From: Chloroflexota bacterium | GTDB taxonomy: Bacteria; Chloroflexota; Anaerolineae; B4-G1 | Assembly (NCBI GenBank): GCA_011046405.1 | Contig: DSAR01000400.1 | Coordinates: forward strand, 1 to 6,618 | Reading direction: 5' to 3' | DNA length: 6,618 nucleotides | Shown: positions 1 to 6,349 of the stretch, piece by piece | Layout of the letters: each line of letters starts with the position of its first letter | How positions within the stretch are numbered: the stretch's first letter is position 1 | Translations under genes and position numbers: made by a program | The notes under the pieces: model-generated | Database searches by the model: none | Seen by the model: only the letters and a program-made list of their open reading frames with translations | What the model was told of the DNA's origin: nothing

Positions 1-163
1 CGTATATATGTACGCAAGAGACGGACAAGACTCGATATCCTGATTAACGTATCTTCTCGATCAGTGGGGGAAGAAGACGTTCATTGGAGCGACGTCCGGT
101 AACCGTCAAAAGCGGGACGCTGGGGTTGGACCCTCTGTCACTGTCACATATGGAGTAATCATT

Positions 164-892
164 GTGCACTATTTAATCATTTCGGACGTTCACGCGAATC
201 TCGTCGCCCTGGAAGCTGTCCTGGCAGATGCGCCGAGTTTTGATCAGATCTGGTGCCTGGGCGATTTGGTTGGCTATGGCCCCAATCCCAACGAGTGTGT
301 CGAAAGGATACAGGATTTCGATCACGTCAGCCTGGCAGGCAATCACGATTGGGCCGCGTTGGGAAAACTCGATCTTCGCAGTTTCAACACTGACGCCCGA
401 ACGGCGAACCTGTGGACCCAATCTGAACTGAAACCCTCGGTACGTGAGTACCTGCAACAACTTCCCACCCATCGAGAAGTGGATGGCTTCTACGTGGCCC
501 ACGCCAGCCCGCGAGAGCCGGTGTGGGAATACGTACTGGACGCCAACATGGCCTACCTGAATTTCCCCCATTTTTCCACCACGGTATGCCTGGTCGGCCA
601 CACCCACGTGCCCATCATATTCGAGCTGGACGAAGAGCGCCAGCGGTGTGAGACATCGGTGCCTCCCTTCTCCGAATCCCGTTTGATCGGTGAGCGGCGA
701 GCGATCATCAACCCCGGCAGTGTGGGGCAACCGCGCGATGGCGACCCCCGCGCCAGTTACGCCCTGCTCGACCTGGACGGGATGACGTGGGATCATCGCC
801 GGGTGACGTACCCGATAGAGATCACCCAGGAACGTATGCGGGCCCGGGGTCTCCCGCCTCGTCTCATCGACCGGTTGGAGATGGGACGTTAG
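164..892 (+). CDS. Calcineurin-like metallophosphoesterase (YfcE/MJ0936-like superfamily)
   Basis: Predicted cytoplasmic dimetal phosphoesterase of 242 residues. The family's metal-binding motifs appear in order: D8-x-H10 near the N-terminus, G33-D34 in 'GDLVGYGPNP', G59-N60-H61-D62, H113 in 'VAHASP', and G145-H146-T147-H148. They are followed by 'NPGSVGQPRDGDP' (183-195), the C-terminal signature of the small single-domain phosphodiesterase/phosphatase group. All expected metal ligands are present and the length is typical, so it should be active. The substrate cannot be read from sequence: relatives act on phosphodiesters, and some resemble bis-nucleotide phosphatases. The start is GTG at 164, with GGAG at 152-155 eight bases upstream, and the DxH motif sits at the usual distance from it. 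There is no signal peptide. A DUF4349 lipoprotein gene follows after a short gap on the same strand, so co-transcription is possible, but no functional link is evident. Confidence 0.93.
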   Translation: MHYLIISDVHANLVALEAVLADAPSFDQIWCLGDLVGYGPNPNECVERIQDFDHVSLAGNHDWAALGKLDLRSFNTDARTANLWTQSELKPSVREYLQQLPTHREVDGFYVAHASPREPVWEYVLDANMAYLNFPHFSTTVCLVGHTHVPIIFELDEERQRCETSVPPFSESRLIGERRAIINPGSVGQPRDGDPRASYALLDLDGMTWDHRRVTYPIEITQERMRARGLPPRLIDRLEMGR

Positions 893-962
893 TGCGGATT
901 TTTGCGAATGTGGGAACTTTCACACACCCTTCCACGTCTAGAGAGAAATAACCATCTAGATG

Positions 963-968
963 AAAGGA
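963..968 (+). promoter_or_regulatory. Ribosome binding site deciding the DUF4349 gene start
   Basis: AAAGGA lies nine bases before the ATG at 978 and inside the reading frame that would begin at 960. Nothing resembling a ribosome binding site stands before 960, where the sequence is AT-rich (ATAACCATCTAG). This favours translation starting at 978, giving a protein that begins MKQKIRYS and has a more usual signal-peptide n-region. Confidence 0.6.
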
Positions 969-977
969 AAAATGAAG

Positions 978-1883
978 ATGAAGCAGAAAATTAGATACAG
1001 TGTTATATGCGCTCTGCTCGTTTTGGCTGTTGCACTGCTCGCCTCTAGCTGCAGGACTGCCCCTACTGAAAGCTTCCAACGTGAAGAAGCTGTGGAAATG
1101 GCCGTGGAAATGGAAGATAGCACTGCCTTTAGCGCGCCATCGGAACCGGTCGCCGGGGCCGCCCGGGCCGCCAGCGTCGAACGGCTCATCATCCGCAACG
1201 CGTCGCTAGAGATCACCGTGCCCGACACCGAGGCTGCCGTCGAGACCATCAACCGGATCGTCGACGAGGCCGAGGGCTACGTCGTCGAATCGAACGTGTA
1301 CAAATACCAGGAGAATAAACGAGCGTCGGTCACGCTGCGCATCCCGGCCCAGAAGCTCGACGACATCCTGGGCCAAATCCGGGATATCGCCACCGAGGTG
1401 CAGCGCGAGAACGTCTCTGGACAGGACGTCACCGAGGAATACGTCGATCTCCAGTCCCGGCTGCGCTACCTGGAGGCGACCGAGGCCCGTCTGTTGGAAT
1501 TCCTCGAAGAAGCCGAGGATACCGAGGCCGCCCTGGCTGTCTACGATAAGCTACAAGGCATCCAGGCCGACATCGAGCACGTCAAAGGCCGGATGCAATA
1601 CCTGGAGCAATCGGCGGCGATGGCGACCGTCAACCTGACCATCGCGCCCGACGAACTGGACCAGCCCATCCAGGTGAAGAGCTGGCGTCCATTGGCCACC
1701 GCGCGCCAGGCCATTGAAAGACTCATCCACGTCCTCCAATTTCTCGTCGATGCCGCTATCGTGATTATTCTCCTCATTCTCCCCGTCTTACTCACCATTG
1801 CCGCTCCTATCGTTGGTGTGGCCTACGTTTTGCGTGCTCTACTTCGGATATTCTGGAGACGACGCGCTCGCAAGAAAGAATGA
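978..1883 (+). CDS. DUF4349 domain-containing lipoprotein with C-terminal membrane anchor
   Basis: Envelope protein of unknown function. Residues below are numbered from an in-frame ATG at 960. Residues 11-30 form a hydrophobic signal ending in L-A-S-S-C31, an acceptable though not ideal lipobox (Ala at -3). A low-complexity acidic/Ala linker follows (about 40-70). The DUF4349 body runs from 'RLIIRNASLEITV' (75-87) to 'VNLTIAPDE' (224-232). It contains an Ile/Leu/Glu-rich heptad stretch (about 157-220) that should form a coiled coil. Residues 258-297 are strongly hydrophobic and end in a basic tail, 'RRRARKKE', expected in the cytoplasm. Both ends would thus be membrane-tethered, with the domain outside. 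Start choice: ATGs lie at 960, 972 and 978. The ribosome binding site AAAGGA (963-968) overlaps the first, is 3-4 bases from the second and 9 bases from the third, so 978 is preferred (301 aa). The family is clear, but its biochemical role is not established. Confidence 0.88.
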   Translation: MKQKIRYSVICALLVLAVALLASSCRTAPTESFQREEAVEMAVEMEDSTAFSAPSEPVAGAARAASVERLIIRNASLEITVPDTEAAVETINRIVDEAEGYVVESNVYKYQENKRASVTLRIPAQKLDDILGQIRDIATEVQRENVSGQDVTEEYVDLQSRLRYLEATEARLLEFLEEAEDTEAALAVYDKLQGIQADIEHVKGRMQYLEQSAAMATVNLTIAPDELDQPIQVKSWRPLATARQAIERLIHVLQFLVDAAIVIILLILPVLLTIAAPIVGVAYVLRALLRIFWRRRARKKE

Positions 1884-1927
1884 ATAGAAGTCAACCACAT
1901 TCTCGAATTACGTAGGGATCAATTCAA

Positions 1928-1954
1928 GGGGCTTTCCTGGGCCAGGAAGGCCCC
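1928..1954 (+). terminator. GC-rich hairpin after the DUF4349 gene (possible terminator, no U-tract)
   Basis: The arms GGGGCTTTCCTG (1928-1939) and CAGGAAGGCCCC (1943-1954) pair over 12 bp with one G-U wobble and a three-base loop. It stands 44 bases after the stop codon and well before the next promoter, the right place to end the upstream unit. The sequence after it (TGTGTGGATGTTG) is not a T-run, so a classical intrinsic terminator is doubtful. It could act with Rho or protect the mRNA 3' end. Confidence 0.45.
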
Positions 1955-2070
1955 TGTGTGGATGTTGTACGTTCTTATCGATCACGGAGAGGAAGACAGA
2001 TGTGCGCGGGCGGCGAAACCATCCCCACACATCCTGATACTCGTTTATTGAGATGATACCATTTGTCTAC

Positions 2071-2099
2071 TTGCGATTTATCGACAAAAAGTCTATAAT
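2071..2099 (+). promoter_or_regulatory. Sigma-70-type promoter of the S1/clpC unit
   Basis: A -35 box TTGCGA (2071-2076) and a perfect -10 box TATAAT (2094-2099) are separated by the optimal 17 bp. Transcription would start near 2106, giving a leader of about 23 bases that carries the GGGGAG ribosome binding site. The spacer is AT-rich. I see no CIRCE element (TTAGCACTC/GAGTGCTAA) and no CtsR-type GGTCAAA repeat here, so classical heat-shock repressor control of the downstream clpC gene is not supported by sequence. Confidence 0.85.
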
Positions 2100-2115
2100 G
2101 GCGGTAATATCATAT

Positions 2116-2121
2116 GGGGAG
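2116..2121 (+). promoter_or_regulatory. Ribosome binding site of the S1-domain gene
   Basis: GGGGAG ends seven bases before the ATG at 2129, an optimal spacing. Together with the promoter immediately upstream, it fixes the start of the S1 protein. Confidence 0.8.
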
Positions 2122-2128
2122 TGTATAG

Positions 2129-3418
2129 ATGCCAGCTGAACGATTTATGCCCGTTGAAGAAAACGGAACTGAAGAAAATGCGCAAGCCAACTTAATGGCG
2201 CAGATGCTCGAAGATTACCTTTCCTGTGAGCAGTTGAAACGTGGGGAGATCGTCTCGGGGGTGGTGGTCCGCGCCAACGATCACGAGGTCATCGTAGATA
2301 TCGGCGCCAAATGTGAGGGAATCGTTCCAGACTATGACCTGGAACGATTATCTCAAGAAGAACGCGAGATGATACAAGAGGGCGAGGAAGTGATGGTCTT
2401 CGTCGTCAATCCAGAGGATGCCGACGATAACATCATTCTCTCCCTCTCTCGTGCGCAAATTGCCCAGGATTGGCGCAAGATGAAACGTCTGCTCAAAACC
2501 CAACAGATCATCGAAAGCGAGGTGACTGGGTGCAACAAGGGCGGCTTACTCGTCCAAATCGGGAAGTTGCGCGGGTTTGTGCCAGGATCACAACTGGACG
2601 CCACTCGAGTGCTTCGACAAGCACCCTCTGGATCCGAGGGAGAGAACCGGTGGGCTCCGCTCGTTGGTGAGACGATCAAGCTAAAAGTCATCGAAGTAGA
2701 TCGTCAACGCAATCGCCTGATCCTTTCCGAGCGAGCCGCTTTGCGCGATTGGCGAAAGAACCAGCGCGAAAGATTGCTCGATGAGCTAGAGGAGGGTGAG
2801 GTACGCAAGGGCCGCGTCGTCAACCTGGTCAAATTCGGTGCTTTCGTTGATATGGGTGGCATAGATGGACTGATCCATCTATCTGAGCTTTCCTGGAAAC
2901 GGGTAGAAGATCCCCGCGAAGTCGTGGATGTCGGACAAGAGGTAGAAGTCTACGTGCTCAGCGTGGATCGAGAACGAGAGCGAATCGCCCTGAGCCTGAA
3001 ACGTTTACAGGATGATCCCTGGGAGTCGGTTGAAGAGCGATACCAGGAAGGACAGCTGGTTGAAGGGGTCGTCACACGCCTCACCAAGTGGGGCGCCTTT
3101 GCCAGCATCGTTGGGGATGAAGCCATTGAAGGGCTGATTCATATCTCGGAACTGGACGAGGGACAGGTGCACCACCCTCGAGATGTCGTCGAAGCGGATC
3201 AAGTGCTCGTGTTGCGCGTGATAGGTATAGATGAGGACCGGCATCGCATGGCGCTGAGCCTCAAGCAGGTTGATCAAGGGGTCTATCTCGATCAAGACTG
3301 GCAAACTATGGTAGAAAAACAGAAAACGGAACCCAGCAGCGCGCTGTCAGCCGCTCTGACTGACAGCCGGTTAGCTGAAAGACAGGAGGGGCTCGATCAA
3401 CAGGATCTCCCTGCGTAG
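2129..3418 (+). CDS. rpsA: S1 RNA-binding domain protein, four S1 repeats (ribosomal protein S1-like, bS1)
   Basis: A 429-residue protein made almost wholly of four S1 (OB-fold) domains, at about 37-107, 123-201, 222-291 and 306-379. Each ends in the S1 signature 'I.LSL.R/K' or 'LILSER'. Domains 3 and 4 are the most canonical ('KFGAFVDMGGIDGLIHLSEL' and 'KWGAFASIVG..EGLIHISEL'), while domain 2 is more divergent, as in other bacterial S1 proteins. The acidic N-terminal 35 residues and the Gln/Asp/Ser-rich C-terminal 45 residues look disordered. S1 proteins bind single-stranded mRNA on the 30S subunit and help initiation. E. coli S1 has six domains; four-domain forms are usual in Chloroflexota, Actinobacteria and Firmicutes. 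A general S1 RNA-binding regulator is an alternative, but the full four-repeat layout favours bS1. It is the first gene of a unit with clpC, 45 bp downstream. Confidence 0.9.
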   Translation: MPAERFMPVEENGTEENAQANLMAQMLEDYLSCEQLKRGEIVSGVVVRANDHEVIVDIGAKCEGIVPDYDLERLSQEEREMIQEGEEVMVFVVNPEDADDNIILSLSRAQIAQDWRKMKRLLKTQQIIESEVTGCNKGGLLVQIGKLRGFVPGSQLDATRVLRQAPSGSEGENRWAPLVGETIKLKVIEVDRQRNRLILSERAALRDWRKNQRERLLDELEEGEVRKGRVVNLVKFGAFVDMGGIDGLIHLSELSWKRVEDPREVVDVGQEVEVYVLSVDRERERIALSLKRLQDDPWESVEERYQEGQLVEGVVTRLTKWGAFASIVGDEAIEGLIHISELDEGQVHHPRDVVEADQVLVLRVIGIDEDRHRMALSLKQVDQGVYLDQDWQTMVEKQKTEPSSALSAALTDSRLAERQEGLDQQDLPA

Positions 3419-3463
3419 CATGGCACTCTCCGCGAACGATGTGTAAGAAACGGTGTTGATGCT

Positions 3464-6019
3464 ATGGATAAATTAATGAAATTTTTTACCAACTCGTCTC
3501 GACGCGTGTTGATGCTCGCTCAACAAGAGGCAAAGCGTATGCGGCACACACACATCGGTACAGAGCATCTCTTGTTGGGTCTCTTGCGAGAAAGCGAAGG
3601 TATGGCAAGCCAGGTCTTGCGGGACTTGGGATTGCAATCTGGCGATGTCCAGCACTGGATCGAGCGACTCAGTACTGCGCGTCGGCGTCCAACGTTGCTT
3701 GACACGGATCTGGACCTCACGCCGCGTACCAAACGGGTGTTAGAACTGGCCGGAGATGAAGCACGGCGCCGGGGCAATCCGAAGATCGATACCCAGCACA
3801 TTTTGCTGGGATTGATTCGTCAAGGGGATGGCGTCGCAGTGGAAGTGCTCAGCCACCTGGGCGTCACGGGCAATCAGATCCGGCGGACGACCAACCGGCT
3901 TATGAAACAACAGCCCGCCTTTGCCGGTAAGACCCAACAAAAATCCCACCAATCCACCCAAACGAGCAATACACCGCTGACAAACCAGTTAGCGATTGAT
4001 TTGACCGCTTTGGCCGGCCAGAACAAATTGGATCCGGTCATTGGACGGCAGAGGGAAATTGAGCGGGTCATCCAGATCTTGGCACGCCGGACGAAGAATA
4101 ATCCAGCGCTGATTGGCGAGCCCGGCGTGGGAAAAACAGCCATCATTGAGGGGTTGGCCCAACGAATCGTCAGAGGCGAAACCCCCGATCCCTTGTTGAA
4201 CAAACGGGTGCTGCAACTGGACGTTGGCTCCCTGGTCGCCGGGACGATGTACCGGGGTCAATTCGAGGAACGGCTCAAGAGAGTCATCGAGGAATTGAAA
4301 GACAGCGATTGCATCCTGTTCATCGATGAGGTTCACATGATCGTGGGGGCCGGTTCAGCCGGATCGGCTGTAGATGCAGCTAATATCCTCAAACCAGCCC
4401 TTTCTCGAGGCCAGTTGCAATGCATTGGCGCAACCACGGTGGACGAGTACCGAAAACATATCGAGTCAGACGCTGCTCTGGAACGCCGTTTTCAACCGAT
4501 CATCGTTGAAGAACCATCGGTCGATGAGACGATCGAGATTCTACAGGGCATTCGCCCAATGTACGAAGAACATCACCAACTCAACATCAGCGATGAGGCG
4601 TTAGAGGCTGCCGCCAGACTTTCGGCCCGCTACATCTCTGATCGCTATCTTCCAGACAAGGCCATCGACGTGATTGACGAATGCTCGTCTCGCGTGCGAA
4701 TGTACAAGACCCCGCAAGCGCAGAGCCTGCGAGAGCTATTTGCCCAGCTCAAGGTCATTCAAAAGGCAAAGACACAGGCCATCGAGGATCACCGTTACGA
4801 AGATGCCGCCGAGTTGCGCGATCAAGAGCTGGGATTGCAAGAACAATTGGAAGTTCTGCGGGCCAGCCGGGATAAAGAGCAACGTACCGTCGTCGATCCT
4901 GAAGACGTGGCCGAGATGGTCGCTATGTGGACCGGTATTCCATTGACGCAGCTTCACAGCGACGAGTCGGAACGATTGTTGGATATGGAGCAAACGCTCC
5001 ACCAGCGCATCGTCGGGCAAGACGAGGCCATCAAGGCCATCGCCAAGGCCGTACGGCGGGCCCGGGCGGGTCTAAAGGACCCTCGCCGCCCCATTGGGTC
5101 ATTCATCTTCCTCGGCCCAACCGGCGTGGGGAAAACGGAGTTGACCAAAGCCCTGGCCGGGTTTATGTTCGGCAGCGAAGATGCATTGATCCAGTTGGAT
5201 ATGTCGGAATTCATGGAGCGTCACGCTGTCGCCCGTTTGGTCGGCGCCCCTCCAGGATACATCGGCTACGACGATGCGGGACAGCTCACCGAGGCCATCC
5301 GGCGACGCCCCTTTTCCATCGTCGTCTTCGATGAGATCGAAAAGGCCCATCCCGAGACGTTCAACATGCTGCTGCAGATCATGGAAGAGGGAAACCTATC
5401 GGACGCCCGGGGACACAAGGTCGATTTTCGCAACACGATCATCATCATGACCTCTAACATCGGCGCGGACGCAATCAAGCGCGGTTCGAGTTTGGGCTTT
5501 ACGTCCCCTCGTTCGGATGTGGAAGACGAGATGCAACGTGAGCGCGATTATGATGAGATGAAGGAAAGGCTGTTGAAGCAACTGAAACAGACGTTCCGCC
5601 CCGAGTTCATCAATCGTGTCGATAGCGTCGTCGTCTTTCACTCCCTTAGCCGAGAGGACATCGCCCAGATCGTGGAACTCGAACTCGACAAGGTGCGCGT
5701 GCGCCTGGCGGAATACGACATGACGTTGGAATTGACCGAGTCAGCCAAAGATCTGCTGGCGGAAAAAGGATATAGCGAGGATTACGGCGCCCGACCGTTA
5801 CGCCGGGTCATCCAGAACGAAATCGAGGACGTTCTCTCTGACGCGATCCTGGCAGATGAGTTTGTCTTGGGCGATAAGATCGTGACCGACGTTGAGGATG
5901 AAACCTTCCTGCTCCTGTCAGATGACAAGAGTGACGACAAGAGTGACGACAAGAGTGATGATAAGAGCGAGGAAGAGAAGAAGAACGAAGCGGTACCCAA
6001 AGAAGTGATCCTAAACTGA
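3464..6019 (+). CDS. clpC: ATP-dependent Clp protease ATP-binding subunit ClpC (Hsp100 AAA+ unfoldase)
   Basis: An 851-residue hexameric unfoldase expected to feed substrates to ClpP. Domains in order: double Clp-N repeat (about 5-148); AAA1 with Walker A GEPGVGKT (218-225), Walker B ILFIDE (284-289), pore loop MYRG (262-265) and Arg fingers R341/R342; a short middle domain with a UVR motif (about 437-467, 'EDHRYEDAAELRDQE'); AAA2 with Walker A GPTGVGKT (551-558), Walker B VVFDE (620-624), pore loop GYIG (598-601), Arg finger R718 and sensor-2 GARP (775-778). The LGF tripeptide (677-679) matches the ClpP-docking loop of ClpC. This and the short middle domain argue against ClpB, a disaggregase that lacks the loop. 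ClpC members usually have Lys before the first pore Tyr; here it is Met262. The C-terminus carries four DDKS repeats plus a charged tail. The start is ATG 3464 with only a weak GGTG (3452-3455) upstream; ATG 3476 is possible. The gene is intact and ends before a strong terminator. Confidence 0.96.
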   Translation: MDKLMKFFTNSSRRVLMLAQQEAKRMRHTHIGTEHLLLGLLRESEGMASQVLRDLGLQSGDVQHWIERLSTARRRPTLLDTDLDLTPRTKRVLELAGDEARRRGNPKIDTQHILLGLIRQGDGVAVEVLSHLGVTGNQIRRTTNRLMKQQPAFAGKTQQKSHQSTQTSNTPLTNQLAIDLTALAGQNKLDPVIGRQREIERVIQILARRTKNNPALIGEPGVGKTAIIEGLAQRIVRGETPDPLLNKRVLQLDVGSLVAGTMYRGQFEERLKRVIEELKDSDCILFIDEVHMIVGAGSAGSAVDAANILKPALSRGQLQCIGATTVDEYRKHIESDAALERRFQPIIVEEPSVDETIEILQGIRPMYEEHHQLNISDEALEAAARLSARYISDRYLPDKAIDVIDECSSRVRMYKTPQAQSLRELFAQLKVIQKAKTQAIEDHRYEDAAELRDQELGLQEQLEVLRASRDKEQRTVVDPEDVAEMVAMWTGIPLTQLHSDESERLLDMEQTLHQRIVGQDEAIKAIAKAVRRARAGLKDPRRPIGSFIFLGPTGVGKTELTKALAGFMFGSEDALIQLDMSEFMERHAVARLVGAPPGYIGYDDAGQLTEAIRRRPFSIVVFDEIEKAHPETFNMLLQIMEEGNLSDARGHKVDFRNTIIIMTSNIGADAIKRGSSLGFTSPRSDVEDEMQRERDYDEMKERLLKQLKQTFRPEFINRVDSVVVFHSLSREDIAQIVELELDKVRVRLAEYDMTLELTESAKDLLAEKGYSEDYGARPLRRVIQNEIEDVLSDAILADEFVLGDKIVTDVEDETFLLLSDDKSDDKSDDKSDDKSEEEKKNEAVPKEVILN
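5921..5968 (+). repeat. Four in-frame 12-bp tandem repeats coding DDKS at the ClpC C-terminus
   Basis: Four adjacent units (5921-5932, 5933-5944, 5945-5956, 5957-5968) each encode Asp-Asp-Lys-Ser. Units 2 and 3 are identical (GACGACAAGAGT); units 1 and 4 differ only at third codon positions. The repeat follows the natural end of the AAA2 small domain and precedes an EEEKK-rich tail. The near identity at DNA level suggests recent slippage-type duplication. Because each unit is 12 bp, copy changes would keep the reading frame. Confidence 0.95.
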
Positions 6020-6050
6020 TTTGAAAAATCCCTCACAGATTGCTGCTTTC

Positions 6051-6085
6051 GAAGCTCCTTACGCAGGTAAGGGGCTTCTTTTTTT
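6051..6085 (+). terminator. Intrinsic terminator of the S1/clpC unit
   Basis: The arms GAAGCTCCTTAC (6051-6062) and GTAAGGGGCTTC (6067-6078) form a 12-bp stem with one G-U wobble and a GCAG loop, followed at once by seven Ts (6079-6085). It starts 32 bases after the clpC stop codon, which makes it a textbook Rho-independent terminator. Confidence 0.95.
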
Positions 6086-6170
6086 AGCCATGCACCCTCA
6101 CCGTCCGGAGAAGGTTACACATCTGAGCCCCCTCTGAACCCGCACTATGGGCGAAGCGTCATCTGTGAGG

Positions 6171-6176
6171 TATAAT
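6171..6176 (+). promoter_or_regulatory. Possible -10 box upstream of the last gene
   Basis: A perfect TATAAT lies in the intergenic region after the clpC terminator. The bases 16-18 positions upstream (around TATGGGCG) do not resemble a -35 box, and the extended -10 TG is not in register. If used, transcription would start near 6183 and give a leader of about 165 bases before the ATG at 6350. No better promoter is visible in the gap. Confidence 0.35.
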
Positions 6177-6197
6177 CTGGCATCATTAGCATACTTC

Positions 6198-6218
6198 AGG
6201 AGGATATGTAAATCCTTT
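6198..6218 (+). other. AGGAGG plus ATG-TAA start-stop pair within a small inverted repeat
   Basis: AGGAGG (6198-6203) is followed two bases later by ATG (6206-6208) and directly by TAA (6209-6211). AGGAT (6201-6205) pairs with ATCCT (6212-6216), extendable by two G-U pairs, so the six loop bases are exactly ATGTAA. The arrangement is visible in the sequence. Whether it is a functional minimal ORF or leader element is inference, since the spacing is short for initiation and the stem is weak. Confidence 0.3.
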
Positions 6219-6291
6219 ATATTGTTTTGCAATTAATATTTTTCCAAAGTCCAAAAACTTGACCTCAAATGAAATGAAAGGCGCCCGTTGA

Positions 6292-6306
6292 AGACTTCGG
6301 AAGTCT
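6292..6306 (+). other. Short perfect hairpin in the leader of the last gene
   Basis: AGACTT (6292-6297) and AAGTCT (6301-6306) pair perfectly around a CGG loop, 43 bases before the start codon at 6350 and before its ribosome binding site. No T-run follows, so it is not a terminator. It could be an operator half-site pair or an mRNA structure. Confidence 0.35.
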
Positions 6307-6337
6307 AAGATGACGTTGTCGAACCAGTCAGTGAAAG

Positions 6338-6344
6338 AAAGGAG
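6338..6344 (+). promoter_or_regulatory. Ribosome binding site of the last gene
   Basis: AAAGGAG ends five bases before the ATG at 6350, a strong match at good spacing. It is the main support for the start of the gene cut by the window edge. Confidence 0.8.
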
Positions 6345-6349
6345 TTGCT

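Noticed and set aside
1..102. Open frame from the window edge to TAA at 100-102 (34 codons including the stop), possibly the C-terminus of an upstream gene.
   Set aside because: Too short to judge and with no recognisable motif; its Arg/Ser-rich composition is not distinctive. Sequence before position 1 would settle it.
126..154. TTGGAC, 17 bp, TATGGA just before the GTG start at 164, a possible promoter giving a nearly leaderless mRNA.
   Set aside because: Each hexamer matches consensus at only about three positions, and the -10 overlaps the GGAG that serves as ribosome binding site.
902..930. TTGCGA at 902-907, the same -35 hexamer as the S1 promoter, as a possible promoter for the DUF4349 gene.
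   Set aside because: The expected -10 position 17 bp downstream reads CACCCT, and nearby spacings give nothing better.
3464..6019. Assignment of the AAA+ protein as ClpB disaggregase.
   Set aside because: The middle region is short with a UVR motif, not the long ClpB coiled coil, and a ClpP-docking LGF loop is present.
5782..6036. Opposite-strand open frame with a striking repeated SSLL pattern.
   Set aside because: It is the reverse-strand image of the DDKS repeats in clpC and has no ribosome binding site or independent support.
6259..6264. TTGACC as a -35 box for the last gene.
   Set aside because: The bases 16-18 downstream are GC-rich (GGCGCCCG), with no -10 element.
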